DNA from: Rhizobiaceae bacterium
Lineage (GTDB): Bacteria; Pseudomonadota; Alphaproteobacteria; Rhizobiales; Rhizobiaceae
Assembly: GCA_016742175.1 (NCBI GenBank)
Contig: JACVCH010000018.1
Span: 25,917-89,916 of the forward strand
DNA: 64,000 nt
Direction: 5' to 3'
A program made the position numbers and the translations under genes. The notes under the pieces were generated by a model that saw nothing but the letters and a program-made list of their open reading frames with translations, made no database searches and was not told the origin of the DNA. This document shows positions 26,096-36,628 of the stretch, in pieces (the stretch's first letter is position 1; each line of letters opens with the position of its first letter).

Positions 26096-27487
26096 ATGAC
26101 CCAGTACGACTATGATCTCTTCGTGATCGGCGGCGGATCGGGCGGCGTGCGGGCAGGGCGCGTCGCGGCCTCCCTCGGCAAGCGCGTCGCCATCGCCGAG
26201 GAATACCGCTTCGGAGGCACCTGCGTCATTCGCGGCTGCGTGCCGAAGAAGCTCCTCGTCTACGCCTCGCAGTTTCCCGAACATTTCGAGGATTCGGCCG
26301 GTTATGGCTGGACGGTCGGCGAGCGCTCCTTCGACTGGAAGACGCTGATCGCCAACAAGGACAAGGAGATCGCGCGGCTGGAGGGGCTCTACCGCAAGGG
26401 CCTCGAAAACGCCGGCGCGACGATCATCGAAAGCCGCGCGGTGCTGGAGGATGCGCACACGATCCGGCTTCTGAAGGACGGGCGCACGGTGACCGCCGAG
26501 ACGATCCTGATCGCGACCGGCGGCCATCCGAGCCTTCATCCGGCGCTGCCCGGTTACGAGCACTGCATCACCTCCGACCAGGCGTTTCACCTCGCCGAAC
26601 TGCCGAAGGCGATCGTCATCGCGGGCGGCGGCTATATCGGCGTCGAATTCGCCAACATATTCCACGGCCTCGGCGTCGAGACGACGCTGATCTATCGCGG
26701 CAAGGAGATATTGGGACGTTTCGACAAGGACTTGCGCACCGCGCTTCACGTCGAGATGGAAGCGAAGGGCATTAAGGTCCTGTGCAAGGAGATCTTCACG
26801 AAGATCGAGAAGCGGGCCGATGGCCGGCTCGAGGCACACACCAATGCCGACCGAACGCTGGTCGTCGACCAGGTGATGCTCGCCATCGGCCGCCAGCCGA
26901 ACACATCCGGCCTCGGGCTCGACACGGCGGGCGTGAAGATGGGGCCGAAGGGCGAGATCGTCGTCGACGACTATTCCCGCACCAATGTCGCAAACATCTA
27001 CGCCGTCGGCGACGTCACCGACCGCGTGCAACTGACGCCGGTGGCGATCCACGAGGCGATGTGCTTCGTCGACACGGTCTATCGCGGCAAGCCGACGAAG
27101 CCCGACCACGAGGCGGTCGCGACCGCCGTCTTCTCGCAGCCCGAACTCGGCACGGTCGGCCTTTCGGAAGAGGACGCAGCGAAGAAATACGACGAGCTCG
27201 AAATCTACAAGGCCACCTTCCGCCCGATGCGCCACACGCTGTCCGGCCGGATGGAGAAGATGGTGATGAAGCTCGTCGTCGATGCCGCCAGCCGCCGCGT
27301 CGTCGGCGCGCATGTGCTCGGCGTCGACGCCGGCGAGATGGCGCAATTGCTCGGCATCGCCGTCAAGGCGAAGCTGACGAAGGAGGATTTCGACGCGACG
27401 ATGGCCGTCCATCCGACCGCGGCGGAAGAGCTCGTCACCATGTACCAGCCGAGCTACCGCGTGAAGAACGGCGAGCAGTTCGCCTGA
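26096..27487 (+). CDS. gor: Glutathione-disulfide reductase
   Basis: A 463-residue FAD disulfide reductase. The FAD loop is VIGGGSGGVRAGR. The redox pair is in GGTCVIRGCVPKK (C-x4-C). The NADPH motif is GGGYIGVEFAN, with a following YRGKEILGRFD arginine region that fits NADPH. AVGDVTDR is the second FAD site, and HPTAAEELV is the C-terminal catalytic histidine/glutamate. The sequence clearly belongs to the glutathione branch rather than lipoamide dehydrogenase. AGGAAAGG lies 7 nt before the ATG. Confidence 0.94.
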   Translation: MTQYDYDLFVIGGGSGGVRAGRVAASLGKRVAIAEEYRFGGTCVIRGCVPKKLLVYASQFPEHFEDSAGYGWTVGERSFDWKTLIANKDKEIARLEGLYRKGLENAGATIIESRAVLEDAHTIRLLKDGRTVTAETILIATGGHPSLHPALPGYEHCITSDQAFHLAELPKAIVIAGGGYIGVEFANIFHGLGVETTLIYRGKEILGRFDKDLRTALHVEMEAKGIKVLCKEIFTKIEKRADGRLEAHTNADRTLVVDQVMLAIGRQPNTSGLGLDTAGVKMGPKGEIVVDDYSRTNVANIYAVGDVTDRVQLTPVAIHEAMCFVDTVYRGKPTKPDHEAVATAVFSQPELGTVGLSEEDAAKKYDELEIYKATFRPMRHTLSGRMEKMVMKLVVDAASRRVVGAHVLGVDAGEMAQLLGIAVKAKLTKEDFDATMAVHPTAAEELVTMYQPSYRVKNGEQFA

Positions 27488-27598
27488 AGAGGTCGCGCCA
27501 TCGGTCAAGCAGGTGTAGAATCGCCCGCTCTCGTAGTGTAAGGACGCCGCCACGGGCAGGGCGCGTTCCCGGCCCCCAGGCGATATTGAACGGGTGCG

Positions 27599-28978
27599 AT
27601 GATGACGAAATGGTCTCCGAATTCCTGGCGTGACAAGCCGATCCAGCAGGTTCCCGCTTACCCGGACCTCGGCGCCCTTGCAGAGACCGAGAAGCAGCTT
27701 GCCAGCTATCCGCCGCTCGTTTTTGCAGGCGAGGCGCGCAAGTTGAAGAAGCAACTCGCCGCCGTTTCGGCCGGCGAAGCCTTCATGCTTCAGGGCGGCG
27801 ACTGCGCCGAAAGCTTCGCCGAACACGGCGCCGACAACATCCGCGATTTCTTCCGCGTCTTCCTGCAGATGGCAGTGGTGCTGACTTTCGGGGGCGCGCA
27901 GCCGGTGGTGAAGGTCGGCCGCATCGCCGGCCAGTTCGCCAAGCCGCGCTCGTCCGACACCGAGACGAAGGACGGCGTGGCGCTGCCTTCCTATCGCGGC
28001 GACATCATCAACGGCATCGAGTTCACCGAGGCGGCGCGCACGCCGAACCCGGCGCGCCAGCGCATGGCCTACCGCCAGTCGGCCGCGACGCTGAACCTTC
28101 TGCGCGCCTTCGCGCAGGGCGGCTATGCCAGCCTCGAGAACGTGCACAAGTGGATGCTCGGCTTCGTCTCCGACAGCCCACAGTCGGAGCGATACAAGGC
28201 GCTGGCGAACCGGATCACCGAGACGGTCGATTTCATGAACGCCGTCGGCATCACCTCCGAATCCCATGCGGCGCTGCGCGAGACCGACTTCTACACCAGC
28301 CACGAGGCGCTGCTCCTGGGCTACGAGGAGGCGATGACGCGCGTCGACTCCACCTCGGGCGACTGGTACGCGACCTCCGGCCACATGATCTGGATCGGTG
28401 ACCGCACGCGCCAGCCGGACCATGCGCATGTCGAATACTGCCGCGGCATCAAGAACCCGCTCGGCCTGAAATGCGGCCCGTCGATGACGCCGGACGGGTT
28501 GATCAGGCTCATCGACCTGCTCAATCCGGAAAACGAGGCCGGCCGCCTGACGCTGATCGCACGCTTTGGTTCGGAAGCGGTCGGCGATCACCTGCCGAAG
28601 CTCGTCCGCGCGGTCCAGAAGGAAGGCCGCAAGGTCGTCTGGTCGTGCGATCCGATGCACGGCAACACGATCACGGCTGCCGGCTACAAGACGCGCCCGT
28701 TCGACCGCATCCTGAAGGAGGTGCAATCCTTCTTCGACGTCCACGCGGCCGAGGGCACGCATGCCGGCGGCATCCATATCGAGATGACCGGCAAGAACGT
28801 CACCGAATGCACCGGCGGCGCGCGCGCCGTGCGGGACGAGGATCTACAGGATCGCTACCACACCCATTGCGACCCCCGCCTCAACGCCGACCAGGCGCTG
28901 GAACTCGCCTTCCTGGTGAGCGAACTCCTCGCCAAGAAGAAGCACGGCCAGGCGCCGCGCCAGGCCGTCAACGCCTGA
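27599..28978 (+). CDS. Class II 3-deoxy-7-phosphoheptulonate synthase
   Basis: A 459-residue plant-type DAHP synthase that joins PEP and erythrose 4-phosphate in the first step of the shikimate pathway. Landmarks are [33 protein letters not shown] with the metal-binding cysteine, [38 protein letters not shown] and [10 protein letters not shown]. Full family length. The 111-nt leader (27488-27598) has no attenuator or leader peptide that I can see. The flavoprotein gene follows 10 nt later. Confidence 0.95.
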   Translation: MMTKWSPNSWRDKPIQQVPAYPDLGALAETEKQLASYPPLVFAGEARKLKKQLAAVSAGEAFMLQGGDCAESFAEHGADNIRDFFRVFLQMAVVLTFGGAQPVVKVGRIAGQFAKPRSSDTETKDGVALPSYRGDIINGIEFTEAARTPNPARQRMAYRQSAATLNLLRAFAQGGYASLENVHKWMLGFVSDSPQSERYKALANRITETVDFMNAVGITSESHAALRETDFYTSHEALLLGYEEAMTRVDSTSGDWYATSGHMIWIGDRTRQPDHAHVEYCRGIKNPLGLKCGPSMTPDGLIRLIDLLNPENEAGRLTLIARFGSEAVGDHLPKLVRAVQKEGRKVVWSCDPMHGNTITAAGYKTRPFDRILKEVQSFFDVHAAEGTHAGGIHIEMTGKNVTECTGGARAVRDEDLQDRYHTHCDPRLNADQALELAFLVSELLAKKKHGQAPRQAVNA

Positions 28979-28988
28979 GGACGAGGCC

Positions 28989-30224
28989 ATGACCGGGCCG
29001 GCGATCCGCACGACGTGCTGCATCGCCGGCGGCGGCCCGGCCGGAATGATGCTCGGCCTGCTTTTCGCGCGGGCCGGCATCGACGTAGTCGTCATGGAAA
29101 AGCATGACGACTTCCTGCGTGATTTTCGCGGCGATACTCTCCATCCGTCGACATTGCAGGTGCTCGACGAACTGGGGCTTCTCAACGAGTTGCTGACGCT
29201 TCCTCACCAGAAAGTGGAGGAGATTTCGGCCGAAATCGGCGACGAACTGGTCACCGTCGCGGATTTCCGGCGCCTGCCCGTCGCGTGCCCGGCGATCGTG
29301 CTGATGCCGCAATGGGACTTCCTCGATTTCCTGCGCCGCAAGGCGGAAGCCTATCCGAATTTCCGTTGCCTGATGGGCTGTGACGCGCGCGACATCGTGC
29401 TGAGGGACGGCCGCGTGCGGGGCGTCGAAGCGATCCATGACGGCGGGCCGATCACTGTCGAAGCAGATTTGGTCATCGTCGCCGACGGGCGCCGGTCGCG
29501 GATGCGCGAGGCGGCAGGGCTCGAGGTCGAGACGCTCGGCGCGCCGATCGACGTCATGTGGTTTCGCGTCGCGCGCCTGCCGACGGACACGAGCGCGACG
29601 GGCGGGCGTTTCGACGCGGGCCGCATCTTCGTGCGCCTTTATCGCGGCGATTACTGGCAGTGCGGCTATGTCATCGCCAAGGGCAAGGCCGAGGCGATCG
29701 AGGCTGGCGGCATCGACGCCTTTCGCCGCGAAATCGCGAGCCTCGGCCGCTGGGACGTCGGGCGGCTTCAAGCCGACCTTCCGGATTTCGAAGCGGTGAG
29801 CGTGCTTTCCGTCGCCGTCGACCGGCTGCGCCAGTGGTGGCGGCCGGGGCTGCTCTGCATCGGCGATGCCGCGCACGCCATGTCGCCGGTGGGCGGCGTC
29901 GGCATCAATCTGGCAATCCAGGATGCGGTGGCGGCCGGCAACATCCTCGCCGGGCCGCTCAAGGCCGGAGAGCTAGGTGACCACGATCTCGCTGCCGTCC
30001 AGCGCCGGCGCAATTTTCCGACCAAACTGACGCAGGCGGCGCAGATCTTCGCGCAGGACCGCATACTGGCGCCGACCCTGCGGCGGGGTACTGGCCAGAA
30101 TCGTCTGCCGCTACCGCTGTGGCTCGTGCGCCGCTATCCGGTGTTGCGCCGGATTCCCGCTCGCCTCATCGGCATGGGCGTACGGCCGGAACATGTGCGC
30201 TCAGGCAGCGACCTTTCCGGCTGA
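28989..30224 (+). CDS. FAD-dependent monooxygenase (aromatic hydroxylase/UbiH-like)
   Basis: A 411-residue class A flavoprotein monooxygenase. Motifs in order: CIAGGGPAGMMLG for ADP binding, RGDTLHPSTLQ, VIVADGRRSRMRE (DG motif) and CIGDAAHAMSPVGGVGINLA (GD motif). These enzymes hydroxylate aromatic rings or polyketides with NAD(P)H and oxygen. It lies 10 nt after the DAHP synthase gene, so it may be co-transcribed with aromatic biosynthesis. The substrate is unknown. Its last 24 nt overlap the end of the convergent lipid kinase gene. Confidence 0.85.
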   Translation: MTGPAIRTTCCIAGGGPAGMMLGLLFARAGIDVVVMEKHDDFLRDFRGDTLHPSTLQVLDELGLLNELLTLPHQKVEEISAEIGDELVTVADFRRLPVACPAIVLMPQWDFLDFLRRKAEAYPNFRCLMGCDARDIVLRDGRVRGVEAIHDGGPITVEADLVIVADGRRSRMREAAGLEVETLGAPIDVMWFRVARLPTDTSATGGRFDAGRIFVRLYRGDYWQCGYVIAKGKAEAIEAGGIDAFRREIASLGRWDVGRLQADLPDFEAVSVLSVAVDRLRQWWRPGLLCIGDAAHAMSPVGGVGINLAIQDAVAAGNILAGPLKAGELGDHDLAAVQRRRNFPTKLTQAAQIFAQDRILAPTLRRGTGQNRLPLPLWLVRRYPVLRRIPARLIGMGVRPEHVRSGSDLSG

Positions 30225-31124
30225 GCCCGTCGTCGCGCCCTGCGCGGCCGGCGGGGCAAAGACGCGGATCGCCGCAGGATGGACCTTGAAGTGGGCAGGC
30301 GTCTGCGTGACGATCTCGCCATCCGTATTGACCGGGCGCGGCCGGTCGGTCTCGATGTCGAACTCCACGCAGCGCGCCGTGCGCACCTCGTTCCAGGCGC
30401 CGTGCCGGCCCGAGCGGAACGAGCGCAGCATCAGCGCCAGCTTCCAGACATTGGAGAGTTCGAGGCTGTAGAGGTCGAGATGGCCGTCGTCGATTTCGGC
30501 CGTTTCCTCGACGACGTTGCCGCCGCCATAGTGCCGGCCATTGCCGACGGCGATCTGGTAGGTCGAAACGCGGATCGTGTCGCCCTTTTCGGTGATCGTC
30601 GCCTTGAACGGCCGCACCTTGGTCAGGACCCGGCTCGCCGCGATCGCGTAGCCGAGCCGGCCCCAGCGCTTCTTGGTCTGCGGGTCGAGGCTCTGCGCGA
30701 GTTCGGTCGACAGGCCGATCGAGGCGACGTTGAAGAAGGCATGGCCGTTGACCGTGCCGACATCGACCTTGCGCGTATGCCCGTCCGCGATGACGCCGGC
30801 CGCCTCTTCGAGGGCCATCGGGATGTTCAGCGTGCGGGCGAGGTCGTTGGCGGTGCCCATCGGCATGATGCCCATCGGCAGGCCCGATTCCATGACCGCC
30901 ACGGCCGCCGAGGACACCGTGCCGTCGCCGCCGCACACGATGACGAGGTCGGCCATTTCGCGTAGGCGCACGATGTCGCGCGCGAGTTCCGGCAACGCCT
31001 CGAACGGCTCGACCTTGACGTCGAGACCGCCGGCTTTCAGGCGCTCCAGAACGGGTTCGACCGGTTCACGCCCGCGGCGCGCATTCGGATTGACGAGGAA
31101 GAGGGCGCGGTTGCCGGTCTGCAA
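30201..31124 (-). CDS. Diacylglycerol/lipid kinase family protein (YegS-like)
   Basis: About 307 residues. LFLVNPNARRG begins the DAGK catalytic domain, VIVCGGDGTVSSAA is the ATP site, and IMPMGTANDLARTL is the second signature. The C-terminal half is the beta-rich domain. The start is taken as a TTG at 31124 because AGGAA is correctly spaced and the predicted N-terminus then matches the family; upstream in-frame ATG at 31250 would add 42 unrelated residues. Phosphorylates a membrane lipid. Divergent from the hemerythrin gene. Confidence 0.83.
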   Translation of the reverse strand: MQTGNRALFLVNPNARRGREPVEPVLERLKAGGLDVKVEPFEALPELARDIVRLREMADLVIVCGGDGTVSSAAVAVMESGLPMGIMPMGTANDLARTLNIPMALEEAAGVIADGHTRKVDVGTVNGHAFFNVASIGLSTELAQSLDPQTKKRWGRLGYAIAASRVLTKVRPFKATITEKGDTIRVSTYQIAVGNGRHYGGGNVVEETAEIDDGHLDLYSLELSNVWKLALMLRSFRSGRHGAWNEVRTARCVEFDIETDRPRPVNTDGEIVTQTPAHFKVHPAAIRVFAPPAAQGATTGSAGKVAA

Positions 31125-31279
31125 GCTGGAGTTCCTTTCCGGATGGGAAGTCTTCGCCACATAGGGAGTGTCGATGGAGATTGCGAGCTTTCGCCGCAAC
31201 GGCGCGGCCCACTGAACGCTCCGTCGCCCTTGGCGCGAGCGCTCCGCCATGCCTATCTGCGCATCGAACGGAGCCTGTC

Positions 31280-31870
31280 ATGGACGAAATCGATCCCTCG
31301 CTGACCCTCGAAACCCGCGCCGGCCTGCCGGACGACCTGCGCTTCCTCGTCGAGAAATACCCGCGCGATAGCTGGACAGGGCATCGCAACGTCCACGGCA
31401 TGGCGTCGATGTGGCTGCAGCGGCACGACATGTTTCGCGAACTCGGCGGCATCCTGACCGGCTCGATCGCGGATTATCGCGAAGGGCGAAGCGATGCGCG
31501 CGGTTTCGCACAGTTCTTCGCGCCGCGGCTCAACTTCTTCCTCGGCCAGCTCGACGGCCATCACAATATCGAGGACCATCACTACTTCCCGATCTTCGCC
31601 AGGGTCGAGACGCGGCTGAAGCGCGGCTTCGACATTCTCGACGCCGATCATCACCTGATCCACGATGCGCTGGAGATGAACGCGCAGGCCGCGAACGGCT
31701 TCCTGCAGGCGCTTTCGGGCGACGCCGACGCCCGGCGCTATGCGGCCGACGCCTATGCCGACCAGAACACGCGCCTCGTCGCCATGCTCGCGCGCCATCT
31801 GGACGACGAGGAAGACCTGATCATTCCGCTGATCCTCGAAAAGGGCGACCGCGAATTGTCCGGCCATTGA
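31280..31870 (+). CDS. Hemerythrin domain-containing protein
   Basis: A 196-residue four-helix protein with histidine and acidic residues placed for a di-iron site: GHRNVHGMA, LDGHHNIEDHHYFPIF, DADHHLIHDAL and ARHLDDEEDLIIP. The family binds oxygen, NO or other small ligands. GGAG lies just before the ATG. It is followed 33 nt later by the Tag-like glycosylase on the same strand. A stress or gas-sensing role is possible but not shown. Confidence 0.85.
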   Translation: MDEIDPSLTLETRAGLPDDLRFLVEKYPRDSWTGHRNVHGMASMWLQRHDMFRELGGILTGSIADYREGRSDARGFAQFFAPRLNFFLGQLDGHHNIEDHHYFPIFARVETRLKRGFDILDADHHLIHDALEMNAQAANGFLQALSGDADARRYAADAYADQNTRLVAMLARHLDDEEDLIIPLILEKGDRELSGH

Positions 31871-31903
31871 TCCGCGGTTAGGCTGCGCGGCGGAGGAATG
31901 CAG

Positions 31904-32617
31904 ATGAAATCGTTCGACGAAATCCGCGCGCGCGCCGCCGACCGCAAGGGCGGGGACGAGGTGCTGCAATCGCTGCTCGGCCCGCGCGCCGACAATGCCG
32001 CGCTCGTCGCCGTCACGGATGACCGTGTGCTGTCGACCATGGCGAACCGCATCTTCGCCGCCGGCTTCGTGTGGAGCGTGATCGAGCAGAAATGGCCCGG
32101 CTTCGAGGACGCTTTCCTCGGCTTCGAGCCGCGTGCGCTCCTCTTCCAGCCGGACGATTTCTGGCATGATCTCGCGCTCGACAAGCGCATCGTCCGCAAC
32201 CCGCAGAAGATCGCATCGGTGCGCGAGAATGCAGCGTTCGTGGCGCGCATTTCGCAAGAACATGGCGGCTTCGGCCGGTTCCTCGCCGATTGGCCGGCCG
32301 GCGACCAGATCGGCCTGACCGCCTATCTCGGCAAGAGCGGCAGCCGTCTCGGCGGCAATACGGGGCAATATCTCCTGCGCTGGCTCGGCTGGGACACCTA
32401 CATCGTCTCCGCCGACATGGTCGCCGCGCTGCGCGATGCCGGACTGGGCATTGCAGAGAAGCCAACCTCGAAGAAGGACCAGGCCGCGATCCAGGCGCAG
32501 CTCAACGCATGGGCCGACGAGACCGGCCTGCCGCGCGCCCACATCTCGCGCATCCTCTCGATGTCGATCGGCACCAATCACACCGCCGAGGAACTGCGCG
32601 CCTATATGGGCGACTGA
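31904..32617 (+). CDS. DNA-3-methyladenine glycosylase I-like protein
   Basis: A 237-residue member of the Tag (COG2818) family: RNPQKIASVRENA and GNTGQYLLRWLGWDTYIVS correspond to the helix-hairpin-helix core. The N-terminal zinc-snap cysteine and the tyrosine-histidine motif of classical Tag are absent; the whole protein has no cysteine. It may excise a different alkylated base or have a different role. The ATG at 31904 has GGAGGA 6 nt upstream. Its last 16 nt overlap the end of the convergent DUF1003 gene. Confidence 0.75.
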   Translation: MKSFDEIRARAADRKGGDEVLQSLLGPRADNAALVAVTDDRVLSTMANRIFAAGFVWSVIEQKWPGFEDAFLGFEPRALLFQPDDFWHDLALDKRIVRNPQKIASVRENAAFVARISQEHGGFGRFLADWPAGDQIGLTAYLGKSGSRLGGNTGQYLLRWLGWDTYIVSADMVAALRDAGLGIAEKPTSKKDQAAIQAQLNAWADETGLPRAHISRILSMSIGTNHTAEELRAYMGD

Positions 32618-33168
32618 CCGGACGGTGCGAGCCGATCTTCGATCCGTGCGACGGATGCCGCGATCGCCTCGATCCGTCCGTGCATCGCGACGATCTCGCG
32701 ATGGCGCATCTCGTCGAGCTTTTCGTGCAGCGCCATGATCTCGATCTCGGCCTTCAGATTGACGGCGTAGTCGTGCGCCGCGGCCTGCCGGTCGCGCTCG
32801 CTCTGGCGGTTCTGCGACATCATGATGATCGGCGCCTGCAGCGCGGCGATCATCGACAGGAGCAGGTTGAGGAAGATGAAGGGGTAGGGGTCGAACGGGT
32901 CGGCGGTCAGAAGCCAGACATTGGTCACGGCCCACACGACCAGGAATGCGACGAAAGCGATGATGAACGCCCAGGAACCGCCGAGCCGCGCGACGTTGTC
33001 GGCGAGGCGGTCGCCGAAGGACAGCGTCTCGGCAAAGCTTTCGTTGCGGTCGCGCGAGATCGGTCGGCGGTCGAGGGCGCTCTGCAGCACCTTGTCCTCG
33101 ATATGGGTCAGGTCGGCGCGCTCGCGCGTGAGCCAGCGCGCGGCCAGGTCTTCGACGGTCTTGTTCAT
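32602..33168 (-). CDS. DUF1003 domain-containing membrane protein
   Basis: A 188-residue protein with two transmembrane helices (SWAFIIAFVAFLVVWAVTN and FIFLNLLLSMIAALQAPII) joined by DPFDPYPF, followed by MMSQNRQSERDR and a long charged helix to the C-terminus. This is the standard DUF1003 layout. AGGAGTGATC precedes the ATG at 33168. Function unknown. Divergent from nadE. Confidence 0.88.
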   Translation of the reverse strand: MNKTVEDLAARWLTRERADLTHIEDKVLQSALDRRPISRDRNESFAETLSFGDRLADNVARLGGSWAFIIAFVAFLVVWAVTNVWLLTADPFDPYPFIFLNLLLSMIAALQAPIIMMSQNRQSERDRQAAAHDYAVNLKAEIEIMALHEKLDEMRHREIVAMHGRIEAIAASVARIEDRLAPSGQSPI

Positions 33169-33275
33169 GCGATCACTCCTCGGGGGCGAGCCGATGCGAG
33201 AATGCTGCCGCCGGCGGGCGGTGACAAGGACCGCCGGCCATTGCCCGGCGCACCGGCCCGCGCTAGACGAACGCA

Positions 33276-34955
33276 ATGACAAAGACGCCCGACATAATCC
33301 GCATCGCCATCGCGCAGTTGAACCCGACGGTCGGCGACATCGCCGGCAACCTTGCCAAGGCGCGCGAGGCACGGTGCGATGCGGGCGGCCAAGGCGCGGA
33401 CCTCGTCCTTTTCACCGAACTCTTCATCGCCGGCTATCCGCCGGAGGACCTCGTCTTGAAGCGCGCCTTCGTCGCCGCCTGCGAGAAGGCGGTCGGCGAC
33501 CTCGTCGCGGATACGGCGGATGGCGGGCCGGGCATCGTGATCGGCACCCCGCTTGCCCGCAAGAGCGGGCTGCACAATGCGATCGTCGTCGCCGACAAGG
33601 GCAAGGTGGTCGCCGAACGCTACAAGCTCGACCTGCCGAACTATGGCGAGTTCGACGAAAAGCGCGTGTTTCAGCCGGGGCCGGACATGCCGGGACCGGT
33701 CAATTTCCGCGGCGTGCGGCTCGGCATCCCGATCTGCGAGGACATCTGGGGCGAACTCGGCGTCTGCGAGACGCTGGCCGAGGCCGGCGCCGAATTGCTT
33801 CTGGTGCCCAACGGCTCGCCCTACTACCGGGGCAAGTCCGACGTGCGCCAGCAGGTCGTGATCCGCGAAGTGATCGAAAGCGGCCTGCCGTTGATCTACG
33901 CCAACCAGCTCGGCGGGCAGGATGAGCTGATCTTCGACGGCGCGTCCTTCGCCATCAATGCCGACAAGTCGCTCGCCTTCCAGATGAGCCCCTTCGAGGA
34001 AACGCTGGCCGTCACGACGTGGCGGCGCGGCGAAGACGATGTCTGGACCTGCACCGATGGCCCCCGCGCGATCCTGCCCGAGGCGCAGGAGGCGGACTAT
34101 CGCGCCTGCATGCTGGGCCTGCGCGACTATGTGAACAAGAACGGCTTCAAGACCGTGGTGCTCGGCCTTTCGGGCGGCATCGATTCGGCGATCTGCGCCG
34201 CGCTCGCCGTCGATGCGCTGGGCGAGGAGCGGGTGCGCACGATCATGATGCCCTATCGCTATACGTCGAAGGATTCGCTGAAGGATGCGGAGGACTGCGC
34301 CCGCGCGCTGGGCTGCCGCTACGACATCGTGCCGATCGCCGAGCCGGTCGAAGGGTTTTCCAATGTGCTCGGCCAGCTATTCGAGGGCACGGAAGAGGGG
34401 ATCACCGAGGAGAACCTGCAAAGCCGCGCGCGCGGGGTTATCCTGATGGCGGTGTCGAACAAGTTCGGCGCAATGGTCGTGACCACCGGCAACAAGTCGG
34501 AAATGTCGGTCGGCTACGCGACGCTCTATGGCGACATGAATGGCGGTTTCAATCCGATCAAGGACCTCTACAAGATGCAGGTCTATGGCCTGTCGGCGTG
34601 GCGCAACGGAACCGTCCCGCCCGGCGCGCTCGGCCCGTCCGGCGAGGTCATCCCGCAGAACATCATCGATAAGGCGCCCTCAGCCGAATTGCGCCCCCAC
34701 CAGACCGACCAGGATTCGCTGCCGCCCTATCCGGTGCTCGATGACATCCTCGAATGCCTCGTCGAAAACGAGATGGGCGTCGACGAGATCGTGGCGCGCG
34801 GGCATGACCGCGAACTGGTCCACCGGGTCGAGCACCTGCTCTACGTTGCCGAATACAAGCGGCGGCAGGCCGCGCCGGGCGTGAAGATCACGAAAAAGAA
34901 TTTCGGGCGCGACCGGCGCTACCCGATCACCAACCGCTTTCGCGACCGGAGCTGA
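33276..34955 (+). CDS. nadE: Glutamine-dependent NAD+ synthase
   Basis: A 559-residue two-domain enzyme for the last step of NAD synthesis. The N-terminal nitrilase-like glutaminase has the triad E48 ([14 protein letters not shown]), K117 ([12 protein letters not shown]) and C154 (PICEDIWGE). The C-terminal synthetase domain starts near residue 275 with the P-loop [10 protein letters not shown] and has [18 protein letters not shown] for deamido-NAD binding. Only 7 nt separate it from gltX, so the two are likely co-transcribed. Confidence 0.95.
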   Translation: MTKTPDIIRIAIAQLNPTVGDIAGNLAKAREARCDAGGQGADLVLFTELFIAGYPPEDLVLKRAFVAACEKAVGDLVADTADGGPGIVIGTPLARKSGLHNAIVVADKGKVVAERYKLDLPNYGEFDEKRVFQPGPDMPGPVNFRGVRLGIPICEDIWGELGVCETLAEAGAELLLVPNGSPYYRGKSDVRQQVVIREVIESGLPLIYANQLGGQDELIFDGASFAINADKSLAFQMSPFEETLAVTTWRRGEDDVWTCTDGPRAILPEAQEADYRACMLGLRDYVNKNGFKTVVLGLSGGIDSAICAALAVDALGEERVRTIMMPYRYTSKDSLKDAEDCARALGCRYDIVPIAEPVEGFSNVLGQLFEGTEEGITEENLQSRARGVILMAVSNKFGAMVVTTGNKSEMSVGYATLYGDMNGGFNPIKDLYKMQVYGLSAWRNGTVPPGALGPSGEVIPQNIIDKAPSAELRPHQTDQDSLPPYPVLDDILECLVENEMGVDEIVARGHDRELVHRVEHLLYVAEYKRRQAAPGVKITKKNFGRDRRYPITNRFRDRS

Positions 34956-34962
34956 GCACGAA

Positions 34963-36336
34963 ATGACCGTCACCGTTCGCTTTGCGCCGTCGCCGACCGG
35001 CCATATCCATATCGGCAATGCGCGCACGGCGCTGTTCAACTGGCTCTTCGCCCGCAAGGCCGAGGGCCGGTTCATCCTGCGCTTCGACGACACCGACGTG
35101 GCGCGCTCGAAGCAGGAATATGCCGACCAGATCCAGAAGGACCTCTTCTGGCTCGGCATCAAACCCGACGTAACGGTGCACCAGTCGGCCCGCTTTGCGA
35201 CCTATGACGCGGCCGTCGAGACGTTGAAGGCCAAGGGGCTGCTCTATCCCTGCTACGAGACGGCTGACGAGTTGGAACGCAAGCGCAAGCTGCGCCTGAC
35301 CCGGCGCCTGCCGCCGGTCTATGGCCGCGAGGCGCTGAAGCTGATGGCGGACGAGAAGGCGATGCTCGAGGCCGAAGGCCGCAAGCCGCACTGGCGCTTC
35401 CTGCTGCCGAACTTCGAGACAGACCCGTTCGCGCCGCACCGCACCGAAATCCATTGGGACGATGTCGTGCGCGGCCCGCAAACGGTCGATCTCGCCTCGA
35501 TGTCCGATCCGGTTCTGGTGCGCGAGGACGGCACCTATCTTTACACCCTCCCTTCCGTTGCCGACGACATCGAGATGGGCGTGACGCACGTCATTCGCGG
35601 CGACGACCACGTGACCAACACCGGCGCGCAGATCGCGCTCTTTAAGGCGCTGGGCGCGGTGCCGCCCGGCTTCGGCCACCACAATCTCCTGACGACGAGC
35701 ACCGGCGAAGGGCTGTCGAAGCGCACCGGCTCGCTGTCGATCAAGGGCCTGCGCGAAGCCGGCATCGAACCGCTGGCGATCGCCTCGCTGGCGGTGCTGA
35801 TCGGCACGTCGGAGAATGTGGCGGCGGTTCACTCGCTCGACGAACTCGCCGACCGTTTCGATCCGGCCGCGACGTCCAAGTCGGCGGCGAAGTTCGATCC
35901 GGCCGATCTCGACGGGCTCAATCGCGACGTGCTGCACGCCATGCCCTTCGCGACCGCAAAGCCGCGGCTGGCCGAACTCGGCATCGACGGCGGCAAGGCC
36001 GAACCGTTCTGGCTGGCCGTGCGCGGAAATCTCGACCGGTTCGAGCAGGCGGCAGACTGGTGGGCGATCCTGTCGCCGAAGGGCAGGCCCGCCTATGCGG
36101 CATCCGATGAGGACCGAACGTTCCTCGAACAGGCCTTCGCCGAACTGCCGGTCGAGCCGTGGGACCAGATGACCTGGAAAATCTGGACCGACCGCGTCAA
36201 GCAGGTGACGGGCCGCAAGGGCAAGACGCTGTTCATGCCGCTGCGGCTGGCCCTTACCGGCCGGGAGTCCGGCCCGGAGCTCGCAAATCTATTGCCGCTT
36301 CTAGGGCGGGAAGAAAGCTTGGCCCGACGACCCTGA
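34963..36336 (+). CDS. gltX: Glutamate--tRNA ligase
   Basis: A 457-residue class I synthetase. The HIGH motif is [16 protein letters not shown] and the KMSKS motif is [10 protein letters not shown] (residues 248-257). The zinc-binding cysteines of the larger GluRS type are missing, and the sequence resembles the second (GltX2) paralog of Rhizobiales, which may also charge tRNA-Gln before transamidation. Whether a GltX1 exists elsewhere cannot be seen. It follows nadE by 7 nt. Its 3' end overlaps a small gene on the other strand. Confidence 0.92.
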   Translation: MTVTVRFAPSPTGHIHIGNARTALFNWLFARKAEGRFILRFDDTDVARSKQEYADQIQKDLFWLGIKPDVTVHQSARFATYDAAVETLKAKGLLYPCYETADELERKRKLRLTRRLPPVYGREALKLMADEKAMLEAEGRKPHWRFLLPNFETDPFAPHRTEIHWDDVVRGPQTVDLASMSDPVLVREDGTYLYTLPSVADDIEMGVTHVIRGDDHVTNTGAQIALFKALGAVPPGFGHHNLLTTSTGEGLSKRTGSLSIKGLREAGIEPLAIASLAVLIGTSENVAAVHSLDELADRFDPAATSKSAAKFDPADLDGLNRDVLHAMPFATAKPRLAELGIDGGKAEPFWLAVRGNLDRFEQAADWWAILSPKGRPAYAASDEDRTFLEQAFAELPVEPWDQMTWKIWTDRVKQVTGRKGKTLFMPLRLALTGRESGPELANLLPLLGREESLARRP

Positions 36337-36604
36337 CCGGCGGCTGGTCGTCGAAGTCGCGCAGTTCGGCCTCGATGACCGGAGCAGCGGCCGCAGCCGC
36401 CAACTCCTTCCTGTCGGCCAGCGACGCGCCGATCACGACAAGGCTGCCGTTCGAGATCATCGCGCGCGTCCGCGCCGGCTTGGCCGTGCAACCCGCATCG
36501 TGAAACGAAGCCGAGACGGCCTCGCAGGCAAGCGCATCGCCGCCGGCGAGAGCCGAGACGAAGGCCACCGACAACACGAATCGCAATCTGCTTGAACGGG
36601 TCAT
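36254..36604 (-). CDS. Small secreted protein, unknown function
   Basis: About 116 residues. An N-terminal signal peptide (hydrophobic from [14 protein letters not shown], cleavage near ALA) precedes a mature part with two cysteines (C27 and C39) and a hydrophobic patch, [18 protein letters not shown]. No family is recognised. The last 83 nt overlap gltX on the opposite strand, and no strong ribosome binding site is visible. The signal peptide favours a real gene, but it could be a shadow frame. Confidence 0.45.
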   Translation of the reverse strand: MTRSSRLRFVLSVAFVSALAGGDALACEAVSASFHDAGCTAKPARTRAMISNGSLVVIGASLADRKELAAAAAAPVIEAELRDFDDQPPVRVVGPSFLPALEAAIDLRAPGRTPGR

Positions 36605-36628
36605 GCGACGAGGCATAGCGCGCCGCGG

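Noticed and set aside
26003..28777. 924-codon open frame antisense to gor and the DAHP synthase gene
   Set aside because: It covers two certain genes and their intergenic region, and its translation resembles no protein family.
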